Below are positions 49,250 through 59,597 of a DNA stretch of 64,000 nt, one piece after another (position 1 is the stretch's first letter; the number at the start of each line of letters is the position of its first letter). A program made the position numbers and the translations under genes. The stretch lies in assembly GCA_050014755.1 (NCBI GenBank), contig JBEKCS010000012.1, positions 4,420 to 68,419 on the forward strand, in the 5' to 3' direction. This DNA comes from Bog-756 sp050014755 (GTDB taxonomy: Bacteria > Actinomycetota > Acidimicrobiia > Acidimicrobiales > RAAP-2). The notes under the pieces are model-generated. The model ran no database searches and was not told where the DNA came from. It worked only from the letters and a program-made list of their open reading frames with translations.

Positions 49250-49879
49250 TCAGTCGGCGATGGTGGTGGTGCGAGACAGCACGGCGACCCGTTTCGCCAG
49301 GTTGACGGCGTGGTCGCCGAACCGTTCGTAGAAGCGGGCCAGCAGGGCCAGCTCGACGGCGACCGGCAGCGGCATGGTGCCGGCCACCACCTCCACGGTG
49401 AGACTCACGTGCAGGTCGTCCATCTCGTCGTCGAGGTCGTCGACCAACGCCCAGCCGCCGGCCTGGCGGTCGGCGTAGGCATCGGTGGTGGCCCGCCACA
49501 TGTGGACGGCCACCTCGCCCATCCGCTCGAGGAGGCCGCGGCTACGGGCGGACAGCTCGGCGCCGAGGCCGCGTGCCGCCCGCCTGGCGACGTGCTCGGC
49601 CAGGTCGCCGTTGCGCTCCAGGTCGGGCAGCATCCGGATCACGGTGACCAGATAGCGGAGCTGGTTGGGTGAGGTGATGCCGGCCACGGTCAGCTGCTGG
49701 AGGGTCAGTTCCTCGATGTCGTGGCAGACCGAGTCGACGACTTCGTCCCGGTCGGCCAGGGCCTTGGCGGCCTCCCGGTCGCCGGCCAGGAGGGCGTGGG
49801 TCGCTCCGGACACCGAGTCGCCGACCAGCGCGAAGAGCTGGAGCACCTTGCGGTCGATCTGCTCGAGGGGGGACTCCAC
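49250..49879 (-). CDS. phoU: phosphate signalling complex protein PhoU
   Basis: A 209-residue all-helical protein with two similar three-helix repeats. It has VCHDIEELTLQQL, VIRMLPDLERNGDLAEHVARRA and LLARFYERFGDHAVNLAKRV, the E-x3-D-x2 metal clusters of PhoU. It links the phosphate transporter to a sensor kinase; the pst genes are not in the window. The GTG start is preceded by TACGGT at six bases. Confidence 0.93.
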   Translation of the reverse strand: MESPLEQIDRKVLQLFALVGDSVSGATHALLAGDREAAKALADRDEVVDSVCHDIEELTLQQLTVAGITSPNQLRYLVTVIRMLPDLERNGDLAEHVARRAARGLGAELSARSRGLLERMGEVAVHMWRATTDAYADRQAGGWALVDDLDDEMDDLHVSLTVEVVAGTMPLPVAVELALLARFYERFGDHAVNLAKRVAVLSRTTTIAD

Positions 49880-49885
49880 GGAACC

Positions 49886-49891
49886 ACCGTA
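49886..49891 (-). promoter_or_regulatory. leaderless-type -10 box of phoU
   Basis: TACGGT on the minus strand, six bases before the GTG at 49879. Confidence 0.55.
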
Positions 49892-49930
49892 TCGCCAACG
49901 GACGATCAGCCCGTTGGTGGCCCGGCACCG

Positions 49931-51232
49931 TCAGTCCGGAAGCGGGCCTTCCGGTTCGTCGACCGCGGCCGCGGTCTCCTCGCTCACGATGATGCGGGGC
50001 CCGGAGCCCCACGACAGATACCGCCACGACCAGTTGACGAACACCACGATCTTGTTGCGGAAGCCGACCAGGTAGACGAGGTGCAGGCCGAGCCAGGCCA
50101 GCCAACCGAGCGTGCCGCTCACCACCCGCCCGCTCCTGAACTGGGTGATCGCCGCTCGGCGTCCGATGGTCGCCATGATCCCCTTGTCCCGGTAGTGGAA
50201 GGGGCTGGTCGGCGTTCCGCCGAGCCGGGCCAGGATCTGGTGTGCGGCGTGTTCGCCGGACTGGATGGCCACCTGGGCCACCTGGGGGCAGATGCGATCG
50301 GCGTCCTCGCCCGGCCCCCATCGCACCGCGGCCGCGTCGCCCACCGCGTACACGTCCTCGTGCCCCTCGACGGTGAGGTCGGAGTCCACCCGGAGGCGGC
50401 CGTTCGGGCCGGTGGGTGCGCCGATCGAACCGGCGACGGTGTTCTCCACGGTGACCCCGCCGGCCCACACCACGGTCCGGGTCGGGATGAACGAACCGTC
50501 GTCGAGCGCCACCCCGTCGGCGGTCACCGACTTGACGAGCGTGCCGAGCCGGAGCTCGACGCCCCGGCCGACCAGCGTGCTCGCCGCGTACTCTGCTGCG
50601 GACGGGCGGAACGGGGTGAGCAGCCTGTCGAGGCCGTCGACCAGGATGATGCGGCCGGCGGACCGGTGGAAGTGGAACCCGTCGTGCCTGACCGCCACGT
50701 CGAGGAGCTCGGCCAGCGCCCCGGCGACCTCCACCCCGGTCGGACCGCCCCCCACCACCACGAAGGTGAGGGCGCCCCGGCTGGTCGCCCCGTCCGGGCG
50801 GGCGTCGACGTCCTCGAGGCGCCGCAGGATGTGGTCCCTCAGACGTCGGGCGTCGGTGAGCGTGTACAGCGGGAAACTGTGGTCGGACGCACCCGGGATC
50901 CCGAAGAACTTGGCGGTGGCACCGCTGGCCACGATGAGCGAGTCGAACTGGACGGGGTCGGTGTCGGCCAGGAGGACCTCGCGCCGGTCCCAGTCGACGC
51001 CGGTGACGGTGGCCATCCGGAAGGTCACGTTGCCGGCCTTCCCGAAGATCACCCGGATCGGGTACGCGACGTCGCCCGACTCGAGACCGGCCGTGGCCAC
51101 TTCGTACAAGAGCGGCTGGAAGGTGTGGAAGTTGCGCTGGTCGACGATGGTGACCTCGACCGGCCCGCCGATCAGCGCCCGGGCCGCGGAGAGGCCGGCG
51201 AATCCGGCACCGACGACCACGACCCGGTGCAT
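49931..51232 (-). CDS. ndh: type II NADH dehydrogenase
   Basis: A 433-residue flavoprotein passing electrons from NADH to the quinone pool without proton pumping. The FAD site is VVVVGAGFAGLSAARAL, the NADH site is FVVVGGGPTGVEVAGALAEL, and EGHEDVYAVGDAAAV is the second FAD motif. The C-terminus GLHLVYLVGFRNKIVVFVNW is the amphipathic membrane-binding part. The length is normal. It lies 52 bases upstream of phoU on the same strand. Confidence 0.92.
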   Translation of the reverse strand: MHRVVVVGAGFAGLSAARALIGGPVEVTIVDQRNFHTFQPLLYEVATAGLESGDVAYPIRVIFGKAGNVTFRMATVTGVDWDRREVLLADTDPVQFDSLIVASGATAKFFGIPGASDHSFPLYTLTDARRLRDHILRRLEDVDARPDGATSRGALTFVVVGGGPTGVEVAGALAELLDVAVRHDGFHFHRSAGRIILVDGLDRLLTPFRPSAAEYAASTLVGRGVELRLGTLVKSVTADGVALDDGSFIPTRTVVWAGGVTVENTVAGSIGAPTGPNGRLRVDSDLTVEGHEDVYAVGDAAAVRWGPGEDADRICPQVAQVAIQSGEHAAHQILARLGGTPTSPFHYRDKGIMATIGRRAAITQFRSGRVVSGTLGWLAWLGLHLVYLVGFRNKIVVFVNWSWRYLSWGSGPRIIVSEETAAAVDEPEGPLPD

Positions 51233-51390
51233 CCGCCCATGCTTGCACAGAGGATCCCGTCCGGTCCCCGGGCCGGTCGCACCCCCTCGGTACGCTGCGC
51301 TCGTACCGCGCCGGTCGCCCCGGTTGGACGGGGCGCCGCCCGCATCCGCCCGGGGTGCGGCACCGACCCGGCCGCGGGGGAGGAACCGCC

Positions 51391-52734
51391 ATGCTCACCG
51401 GAATCGCCCTCGGACTGGCCGCCGGCATCGTGCTCGGCATCGCCGTCGGCCTTCTGGCCCGCTCCGGCCAGGTCACCCGGGCCACCACGGCCCGGGCGCG
51501 CCTCGAGGCCGAGCTGGCCGCCACCCGCGCCTCGGCCGGGGAGCGGGCGACGGCCCTCGAGGATGTCCGACGCCAGATGGCCGGGGAGTTCGCACAGCTG
51601 TCCAGCCAGGCACTGCGCCAGAACGCCGACCAGTTCCTGCAGCTGGCCGATACGAGGCTGGGGGAGTCGCGGCAGGCGGCCGAGGGCGACCTGGCCCGCC
51701 GCCAGGAGGCGATCGAGCACCTGCTCGTGCCGATCGCCGAACAGCTCGGGAAGTACGACGAGGGGATGCAGGCGCTGGAGCGCGAGAGGCTCCGCTCCTA
51801 CACGGCCCTGACCGAGCAGATGCAACAGCTGTCGACCTCCCACGACAGGCTGCAGAAGGAGACCCGCAGCCTGGTGACCGCGCTGCGCAGTCCCCAGACC
51901 AGGGGCCGGTGGGGTGAATTGCAACTCCGGCGGGTGGTCGAGATGGCCGGGATGCTCGAGCGGTGCGACTTCTCCGAGCAGGTCAGCTCGGACGGCGATG
52001 CCGGTCGGATGCGCCCGGACATGGTCGTCCACCTGCCCGGGGGGAAGAACGTCGCCGTCGACGCCAAGGTGCCGATGCAGGCGTTCCTCGACGCCAACGA
52101 GGCCGAGGACGAGTCGGTCCGGCGCATGCACCTGGCCAGCCACGGGCGCCAGATGAAGGCCCACGTCGACGCCCTGGCCAAGAAGGAGTATTGGAAGCGG
52201 GTCGACCCCTCGCCCGAGTTCGTCGTGGCGTTCGTGCCCGGCGACCCGCTCCTGACCGCCGCCCTGGAGCACGAGCCCGGGCTCATGGAGTACGCCGTGG
52301 CCAACCACGTGCTGCTGGCCACCCCCACCTCCCTGATCGCCCTGCTCCGGGCCGTGGCCTACGGGTGGCAGCAGGAGGCCCTCACCGAGAACGCCCGCCA
52401 GGTCCAGGTGCTCGGGGCGCAGCTCTACGAGCGGATCTCGGTCCTGGGGGACCATATGGCCGGTGTCGGGAAGAGCCTGACCGGCGCGGTGGCCGCCTAC
52501 AACCGGGCGGTCGGGTCGCTCGAGGGACGGGTCCTGGTCACCGCCCGCCGCTTCGTCGAGATGGGAGTGGTCGGGCAGGGGGAGCTGCCCCAGCCGGCAC
52601 CGGTGGACTCGGCCACCCGGCCTCTCCAGGCATCCGAGTTGGTTGCCACCACACACAGTGACGACGGGATGTCCGTGCCGACCGCTGGACACGCGGCCAC
52701 CAACGACGGTCGGGGAGAGCTCAGGCCGACATGA
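51391..52734 (+). CDS. rmuC: DNA recombination protein RmuC
   Basis: A 447-residue protein. One N-terminal membrane segment (GIALGLAAGIVLGIAVGLLA) is followed by a long coiled coil (residues about 30-150) and the RmuC nuclease-like domain with GRWGELQLRRVVEMAGM, CDFSEQVS, RPDMVVHLPGGKNVAVDAKVP and FVVAFVPGD. The DAK of AVDAKVP fits a PD-(D/E)XK active site. GGGAGG lies eight bases before the ATG. Confidence 0.93.
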   Translation: MLTGIALGLAAGIVLGIAVGLLARSGQVTRATTARARLEAELAATRASAGERATALEDVRRQMAGEFAQLSSQALRQNADQFLQLADTRLGESRQAAEGDLARRQEAIEHLLVPIAEQLGKYDEGMQALERERLRSYTALTEQMQQLSTSHDRLQKETRSLVTALRSPQTRGRWGELQLRRVVEMAGMLERCDFSEQVSSDGDAGRMRPDMVVHLPGGKNVAVDAKVPMQAFLDANEAEDESVRRMHLASHGRQMKAHVDALAKKEYWKRVDPSPEFVVAFVPGDPLLTAALEHEPGLMEYAVANHVLLATPTSLIALLRAVAYGWQQEALTENARQVQVLGAQLYERISVLGDHMAGVGKSLTGAVAAYNRAVGSLEGRVLVTARRFVEMGVVGQGELPQPAPVDSATRPLQASELVATTHSDDGMSVPTAGHAATNDGRGELRPT

Positions 52735-52860
52735 CCCGGCGTAATCTCCCTGGTCAGCAGGGTGCGGCCCGGGCCGGACCGCCTTCGGGGCCCCGACGAC
52801 CGCCCGTCTCCAGCGGCTCGAACCGTACGCCTTCGGGTGGCACCCATGCGGTTGTGCGGT

Positions 52861-52983
52861 AATTCTCAGCGAATTCCAAGGTGGGGACGGTAGAAACCAG
52901 GCTGTTGGTATCCCTCCGGTCGATCACCTTCCGGGGGCTGGTTTCACCGCGCTGGGAAGCTAGGGCAGAAAGGGAGATTCCGC
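52861..52983 (+). promoter_or_regulatory. sqdB leader with possible pseudoknot-type RNA pairing
   Basis: Four segments can pair in interleaved order: AAGGTG (52878-52883) with CACCTT (52925-52930), and GAAACCAG (52893-52900) with CTGGTTTC (52938-52945). The 120-base region upstream of the GTG is otherwise non-coding. It does not match a riboswitch class I know. The pairings may also be alternatives, not one fold. Confidence 0.4.
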
Positions 52984-54207
52984 GTGAACATCCTGGTTCT
53001 CGGAGGAGACGGCTACCTGGGGTGGCCGACTGCGCTGTACCTGTCCCGTAAGGGGCATCGGGTGGGCGTGGTGGACAACTTCGCCCGCCGTGGCTACGAC
53101 CTCGAGATGGGCGTGGACTCCCTCGTCCCGATCGTGAGCCTGCAGCAGCGGATCCGGCGCTGGGAAGAGGTATCCGGCAACATCATCGATCTGTATGTGG
53201 GCGACCTCACCGACCCGGCGTTCGTCAACGCGACCCTCGCCTCGTTCGAACCGGACACCGTGGTGCACTTCGCCGAGCAGCGGTCGGCCCCGTACTCGAT
53301 GATCGACCGGAAGCACGCCGTCTACACCCAGGTCAACAACGTGGTCGGCACCCTCAATCTGCTCTATGCCATCGCCGAGCAGGACCGGGACATCCACCTG
53401 GTCAAGCTGGGGACGATGGGCGAGTACGGGACGCCCAACATCGACATCGAAGAGGGCTTCATCGAGATCACTCACCGGGGCCGCACCGACGTGATGCCCT
53501 ATCCCAAGCAGCCGGGCTCCTTCTACCACCTGTCCAAGGTCCACGACAGCCACAACATCATGTTCGCCTGCCGGATCTGGGGCATCCGGGCCACCGATCT
53601 CAACCAGGGCATCGTCTACGGCCACGAGACCGAAGAGACCGGCCTCCATCCCGATCTGGCCACCCGCTTCGACTACGACGGCGTGTTCGGTACGGTCCTC
53701 AACCGGTTCTGCGTGCAGGCCGTGACCGGTCACCCGATCACCGTCTACGGCGCCGGGGGCCAGACGAGGGGCATGCTCAACATCCTCGACACCCTGGCCT
53801 GCGTGGAGCTGGCCTGTGAGAACCCGGCCGAGCGCGGCGAGTTCCGGGTGTTCAATCAGTTCACCGAGTCGTTCTCGATCGAGCAGATGGCCCAGATGGT
53901 CGCGGCCGAGTACTCCGGCCCCACGACCATCGAGCATCCGCCCACTCCACGGGTGGAGAAGGAAGAGCACTACTACCGGGCCGCGCACACCAAGCTGCTC
54001 GACCTCGGCCTGGTACCGCACCTGCTCACGTCCTCGGTCATCCGTTCGCTGCTGACGGTGTGCGAGCAGTACAAGGACCATGTCGACCCCACCGCCATCC
54101 TCCCGACCGTCGACTGGCGCAGCACGTCGTCGAGTCTGGTCACGGCCGGTTCGCACGGCACCCAGGTGAAGACCAGGGACAGCTCCGGGCGCGCCGAGGT
54201 CGACTGA
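52984..54207 (+). CDS. sqdB: UDP-sulfoquinovose synthase (SQD1/SqdB-like)
   Basis: A 407-residue short-chain dehydrogenase-like enzyme that adds sulfite to UDP-glucose to give UDP-sulfoquinovose. It starts with ILVLGGDGYLGWPTALYLS. The family marks FAEQRSAPYSMIDRKHAV, LGTMGEYGTPNIDIEEG, YPKQPGSFYHLSKVHDS (catalytic Tyr-x3-Lys) and NRFCVQAVTGHPITVYGAGGQ-type region are all present. These residues are strongly conserved from cyanobacteria to plants. The sulfolipid transferase is not next to it. AGGGAG lies eight bases before the GTG. A 250-base leader precedes it. Product use in a sulfolipid or a sulfated surface glycan is inferred. Confidence 0.9.
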   Translation: MNILVLGGDGYLGWPTALYLSRKGHRVGVVDNFARRGYDLEMGVDSLVPIVSLQQRIRRWEEVSGNIIDLYVGDLTDPAFVNATLASFEPDTVVHFAEQRSAPYSMIDRKHAVYTQVNNVVGTLNLLYAIAEQDRDIHLVKLGTMGEYGTPNIDIEEGFIEITHRGRTDVMPYPKQPGSFYHLSKVHDSHNIMFACRIWGIRATDLNQGIVYGHETEETGLHPDLATRFDYDGVFGTVLNRFCVQAVTGHPITVYGAGGQTRGMLNILDTLACVELACENPAERGEFRVFNQFTESFSIEQMAQMVAAEYSGPTTIEHPPTPRVEKEEHYYRAAHTKLLDLGLVPHLLTSSVIRSLLTVCEQYKDHVDPTAILPTVDWRSTSSSLVTAGSHGTQVKTRDSSGRAEVD

Positions 54208-54258
54208 ACGCACCTGGTAGCGAACGCCGCCGAGGGGGTCCGTCCCCGGGGGCGGCAC

Positions 54259-54264
54259 TATCGT
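54259..54264 (+). promoter_or_regulatory. leaderless-type -10 box of the membrane-anchored unknown
   Basis: TATCGT, seven bases before the ATG at 54272. It decides this start over the GTG at 54263. Confidence 0.55.
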
Positions 54265-54271
54265 GCGCTGG

Positions 54272-55462
54272 ATGCCGAGAGCCAGCCGCCGTCGCCGTCG
54301 CCCCCCTGGGCGCGGCCTCGGTCCGTCGGTCCTCGTCGCCGTGGCGGCCACCATCACCATCGCCCTGGTCGCCGGATCGCTGCTCGCCATCCACACCCAG
54401 TCCCAGGGCTACCGGGACGCAACCTCCAGCGGCTACGCCGTCCTGGCCGACCGGGTCGGGGTGGCGTCGACGGATACCGGCGCCCGGCTGTCCTCGCTGA
54501 TCGCGTCGGCACCCACGTTGACCGACGGGTCCTTCCCCCGCACGGCCCGGGGTGTCCTGGAGGAAGGGCTCGACTCGGCCGTGGCCGACACGGCGTCGCA
54601 GGCCACACAGGCCGCCACCATCGCGTCCCCGCCACCGGTCGCCGATCTTGCCGACCGGTTCAGCCAGGTGATGGACCTGCGGGCATTGGCCACCCGGCAG
54701 CTGCGGGCGACGATCGACAAACTGCTCGGGATGCAGCCGCTACCGGTGGCCGGGGCGCCGACGAGCGGTGGGGAGTCGGCGCCGGCCACCCTGATCTCGG
54801 CCGATCAGGCGGCGTCCGAGATGTCGGCCGAGGGGCAGGATCTGGAGGACGCCGACGCCGACTTCCGGGCCCTGGTCGGCTCGGCCGCGGCCCAGCACCA
54901 TCCCTTCCATCTGCACGCCTCGGTCTGGGTACCGGCCCCGGTCGATGCCGCGCCGCTCGGTCCGGTGGCCCTCGGCTCGACTGCCGCCGCGCTGGCCTCC
55001 TCGCCGGCGCTGGCGCCCTTCCATCACCTGGTGGTCACCGCCGTCGGCCTCGAGCCTCCGGCCGTGCCGTCGGGTGGCGTGGGGAGCGCGGGGACATCGT
55101 GCGCCGACCCGCAGTCGACGGTGCCGGGCAGCACCCCGACCGAGGTACCGCCCACGTCGACCCTGACAGCACTGGTCTCGGTCACCAACTGCGGAAACGT
55201 CGGCGAGTCGGACGTCACGGTGTCGGTCACCGCGGCCCTGTCCGATCCCCCGGGCACGGCCCTTCCACCCGTAGGTCAGAGGGGTGGCCGGGTCCAGGCC
55301 GTGGTGGCCATCGCCGCGGGCTCGTCCTCGGCCCCGGATCTGGCGCCGCTTGCCGTGGCGTCCGGCCACCGGTACACGGTGACCGCGTCGGTATCGCTCC
55401 CGCCGGGCCAGGTCGATCCGACCGGCGCCACCCAGGTGTTCCTGGTCCAGGTGACCGCCTGA
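54272..55462 (+). CDS. membrane-anchored extracytoplasmic protein, unknown function
   Basis: A 396-residue protein with an Arg-rich start, one membrane segment (LVAVAATITIALVAGSLLAIHT) and a large exported part. Residues 60-240 are helical (GVLEEGLDSAVADTASQAT and similar). The C-terminal 150 residues are beta-rich with two Cys (GTSCADP and SVTNCGNVGESDVTV), like an immunoglobulin-like domain. I do not recognise the family. TATCGT lies seven bases before the ATG at 54272, so the transcript is probably leaderless; a GTG nine bases earlier is also open. It lies between sqdB and citrate synthase. Confidence 0.72.
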   Translation: MPRASRRRRRPPGRGLGPSVLVAVAATITIALVAGSLLAIHTQSQGYRDATSSGYAVLADRVGVASTDTGARLSSLIASAPTLTDGSFPRTARGVLEEGLDSAVADTASQATQAATIASPPPVADLADRFSQVMDLRALATRQLRATIDKLLGMQPLPVAGAPTSGGESAPATLISADQAASEMSAEGQDLEDADADFRALVGSAAAQHHPFHLHASVWVPAPVDAAPLGPVALGSTAAALASSPALAPFHHLVVTAVGLEPPAVPSGGVGSAGTSCADPQSTVPGSTPTEVPPTSTLTALVSVTNCGNVGESDVTVSVTAALSDPPGTALPPVGQRGGRVQAVVAIAAGSSSAPDLAPLAVASGHRYTVTASVSLPPGQVDPTGATQVFLVQVTA

Positions 55463-55564
55463 TCCGCCCGGCCGGCGGCTGCCCGGTTGGTCATGGACAC
55501 GGGGGGAGGATCTAGGATTGCGGAAGATAACGAGGAAACGAAGCCAACGGAAGGTTTGAGGCGA

Positions 55565-56836
<1,272 letters not shown>

Positions 56837-56878
56837 GCAGCATCCCGGGCCTCCCGGCCCGGCGGAGGCGGTCAGGGG

Positions 56879-57748
56879 TCAGGGTGCCTTCGGGGCCCGC
56901 ACCTGGCGCATGAGTCCCTCCTGGACCATCGACACCACGAGCTCGCCGTCGCGGGCGAACATGAAGCCCCGGGCGAGGCCCCGCGCCCCGTGGCTGGACG
57001 GGCTGTCCATGTCGTAGAGCAGCCAGTCGTCGGCCCGTAGGGCACGGTGGAACCACATGCAGTGGTCGAGGCTGGCCCCCATGAAGTCGGGATCGTCCCA
57101 CCCCACGCCATGGGGGGCGAGCATGGTGTCGAACAGGTTCATGTCCGACGCGTAGGTGGCGACGCAGGTGTGGAGCAGCGGGTCGTCGGGGAGGGTGCCG
57201 TCGGCCCGGAGCCACAGTCGCTGGACCGGCTCCTGGACGGAGCGGTGCAACCAGGGGAGCGGGCCGATGTGGCGTTGGTCGATCGGGTGGGGTCGGTCGA
57301 ACCAGTCGCCCACCCGGTCCCGGTAGGGCTCGAGCCGCTCGCGCAGGGTCGGGAGGGACTCGGGTTCGGGCACCTCCGGCATGGCGATCTGGAAGTCGAG
57401 CCCGGGTTCGTCCACGTGGAACGAGGCGGACAGGTGGAAGATGGCCCGGCCGTGCTGGATGGCCACCACCCGTCTGGTCGTGAAGGACCGGCCGTCGCGG
57501 ATCCGGTCGACCTCGTAGAGGACCGGGATGTTGGGGTCGCCCGGGCGGAGGAAGTACGCGTGCAGCGAGTGGGGCCGCCCGAACTCCACCGTGCGACCGG
57601 CCGCCATCAGCGACTGGGCCGCCACCTGACCGCCGAAGATCCGCTGCCGTTCCTCGTGCGGGTTGGACCCCCGGAAGATGTTGACTTCGATGGGCTCGAG
57701 ATCGAGTAGATCGACGAGGGAATCGAGGGCTTCGCTCACGACCCTCAT
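56879..57748 (-). CDS. tesB: acyl-CoA thioesterase II
   Basis: A 289-residue double-hotdog thioesterase that releases free fatty acids from acyl-CoA. It has RIFGGQVAAQSLMAAGRTV, HSLHAYFLRPGDPNIPVLYEV and GRSFTTRRVVAIQHG in the first hotdog, and ATYASDMNLFDTML, ASLDHCMWFHRALRADDWLLYD and ARGLARGFMFARDGELVVSMVQEGL in the second. The catalytic Asp is in SLDHCMW. The ATG at 57748 is one of several possible starts within a few codons. Confidence 0.92.
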   Translation of the reverse strand: MRVVSEALDSLVDLLDLEPIEVNIFRGSNPHEERQRIFGGQVAAQSLMAAGRTVEFGRPHSLHAYFLRPGDPNIPVLYEVDRIRDGRSFTTRRVVAIQHGRAIFHLSASFHVDEPGLDFQIAMPEVPEPESLPTLRERLEPYRDRVGDWFDRPHPIDQRHIGPLPWLHRSVQEPVQRLWLRADGTLPDDPLLHTCVATYASDMNLFDTMLAPHGVGWDDPDFMGASLDHCMWFHRALRADDWLLYDMDSPSSHGARGLARGFMFARDGELVVSMVQEGLMRQVRAPKAP

Positions 57749-57831
57749 CCTGTCAGGTCGCCCGCCGACCCCGGTCACCCGGATCGGCCCCGGCGGTGCC
57801 GGCGGTGCCGACGGAGGGGAGGGGCGCCCGC

Positions 57832-57837
57832 TACGGT
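57832..57837 (+). promoter_or_regulatory. leaderless-type -10 box of the GH1 gene
   Basis: TACGGT, seven bases before the GTG at 57845. It overlaps the alternative GTG at 57836, which argues against that start. Confidence 0.55.
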
Positions 57838-57844
57838 GACCCCC

Positions 57845-59017
57845 GTGCCAGAGACCACCTTTCCCGGACAGTTCCTCTGGGGGACGGCCACCGCCGCCCA
57901 CCAGATCGAGGGCGGCAACGTCAACAACGACTGGTGGGTAATGGAGCACGACCCGACGTCGGGGTGCGCCGACGTCAGCGGGGACGCCTGCGATTCGTTC
58001 AACCGCTACCCCGAGGACATCGCCATGGTCGCCGACCTCGGCCTCGGCGCGTACCGGTTCTCCCTCGAGTGGAGCCGCATCGAGCCCGAGGAGGGCGAGT
58101 TCTCGACCGTGGCCCTCGACCACTACCGCCGGATGGCGGCCACCTGCCACGAACACGGGATCCTGCCGGTGGTCACGTTCCACCACTTCACCCACCCCCG
58201 CTGGCTGGCCGCGGCCGGCACCTGGGAGGCGCTGCACGCCCCGGACCGGTTCGCCCGGTTCTGCGAGCGGGTGACCGCCCACATGGGCGACATGATCGGG
58301 ATGGCCTGCACCCTCAACGAGCCCAACGTGGTGGCCACCATGGGGTGGCGCCTCGGCCTGTTCCCGCCCCGGGTCCGGGACCGCACCCGGCGCGACGTCG
58401 TCAACGCCGCCATGGTCTCGGCCCACGGCAAGGCGGTCGAGGCCATCCGATCCGGGCCGGGGGAGTTTCCGGTGGGGATGACCGTGTCGATGACGGACTA
58501 CCAACTCCAGCCCGGGGGCGAGGAGTGGCTCGAGCGGATCCGCCGGCCCAACGAGGACGTCTTCCTCGAGGCCACCGGCGGCGACGACTTCATCGGAGTG
58601 CAGACCTACACCCGGATGCGGGTCGGGCCCGAGGGAGGGCTCCCCGGCGAGGAGGGGGTCGGCACCACCCAGATGGGGTACGAGGTGTGGCCGGAGGCAC
58701 TGGGCGCCACCATCCGACGGGCCACCGAGGTGACCGGGGGCCTGCCGGTGTACGTCACCGAGAACGGGATCGGCACGGACGACGACCCGCTCCGGATCGA
58801 GTACGTGACCCGGGCCCTGGCCGGGGTGCGCCAGTGCCTCGACGACGGCATCGACGTCAGGGGCTACTTCTACTGGAGTCTGCTCGACAACTTCGAGTGG
58901 GTCCTGGGCTACGGGCCCACCTTCGGGCTCGTGACGGTCGACCGGGAGAGCTTCGAACGCACGCTCAAGCCCAGCGCCACCTGGTTCGGCGGCGTGGCCC
59001 GGGCGAACGGACTCTGA
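57845..59017 (+). CDS. GH1 beta-glucosidase
   Basis: A 390-residue (beta/alpha)8 glycosidase. The N-terminus FPGQFLWGTATAAHQIEG is the family signature. The acid/base Glu is in CTLNEPNVV and the nucleophile Glu in VYVTENGIGTDD; the end has GYFYWSLLDNFEWVLGYGPTFGL. It is slightly shorter than usual (about 440). The GTG at 57845 is seven bases after TACGGT, which fits a leaderless start; a GTG nine bases earlier is also open. Confidence 0.92.
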   Translation: MPETTFPGQFLWGTATAAHQIEGGNVNNDWWVMEHDPTSGCADVSGDACDSFNRYPEDIAMVADLGLGAYRFSLEWSRIEPEEGEFSTVALDHYRRMAATCHEHGILPVVTFHHFTHPRWLAAAGTWEALHAPDRFARFCERVTAHMGDMIGMACTLNEPNVVATMGWRLGLFPPRVRDRTRRDVVNAAMVSAHGKAVEAIRSGPGEFPVGMTVSMTDYQLQPGGEEWLERIRRPNEDVFLEATGGDDFIGVQTYTRMRVGPEGGLPGEEGVGTTQMGYEVWPEALGATIRRATEVTGGLPVYVTENGIGTDDDPLRIEYVTRALAGVRQCLDDGIDVRGYFYWSLLDNFEWVLGYGPTFGLVTVDRESFERTLKPSATWFGGVARANGL

Positions 59018-59062
59018 ACTCCCGGGGACGTACGGCTACGAACGTTACGGATGGGTTACGAG

Positions 59063-59068
59063 TAGCAT
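59063..59068 (+). promoter_or_regulatory. leaderless-type -10 box of the GtrA gene
   Basis: TAGCAT, seven bases before the ATG at 59076. Confidence 0.55.
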
Positions 59069-59075
59069 CGGTACA

Positions 59076-59576
59076 ATGACGTCCCTCCTGACCCGGGCCG
59101 AGCACGTCTGGCAGAAGCGGGGTACGCCGGAGGCCAAGCAGCTCATCCGCTACACCCTGGTCTCGGTCATCTCGACCGCTGTCTCCCTCGTCGTCCTGGC
59201 CCTGGTCTTCGGGGTATTCCACCTCTGGGCCGAAGTCGGCAGCACCGTCTTCGCCAACGTGGTCGCCAGCGTTCCCTCCTACTTCCTGACCCGGAACTGG
59301 GTGTGGGGAAAGTCGGGGCGGTCCCATCTGGTCAAGGAGATCATCCCGTTCTGGGTGATGTCCGGCCTCGGCATCGCCTTCTCCATCATCGGTGCCGCGA
59401 CGGCCAAGGCGGTCGGCAGGCACTACGGCTTCAGCCACCTCGAGCAGACGCTGCTGGTGGAGGCGGCCAACATCACCTCGTTCGCCGTGTTCTGGGTGGC
59501 CAAGTACCTGGTCTTCAACCGGATCTTCAAGGTCCACCCGCTCGAGGAGCTCGACGAACTCGTCGAAGCCGCCTGA
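59076..59576 (+). CDS. GtrA-family membrane protein
   Basis: A 166-residue protein with four membrane segments, starting with LIRYTLVSVISTAVSLVVLA, then VFANVVASVPSYFLTRNWVWGK (the conserved family segment), FWVMSGLGIAFSIIGAAT and ITSFAVFWVAKYLVFNRIF. GtrA-type proteins are thought to flip polyprenyl-linked sugars across the membrane. TAGCAT lies seven bases before the ATG. Confidence 0.9.
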   Translation: MTSLLTRAEHVWQKRGTPEAKQLIRYTLVSVISTAVSLVVLALVFGVFHLWAEVGSTVFANVVASVPSYFLTRNWVWGKSGRSHLVKEIIPFWVMSGLGIAFSIIGAATAKAVGRHYGFSHLEQTLLVEAANITSFAVFWVAKYLVFNRIFKVHPLEELDELVEAA

Positions 59577-59597
59577 GTCCGGTAGGGACGGGTCACC

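Noticed and set aside
52735..52983. known SAM or other sulfur-related riboswitch upstream of sqdB
   Set aside because: The conserved cores of the classes I know are not present; only unassigned pairings were kept as a finding.
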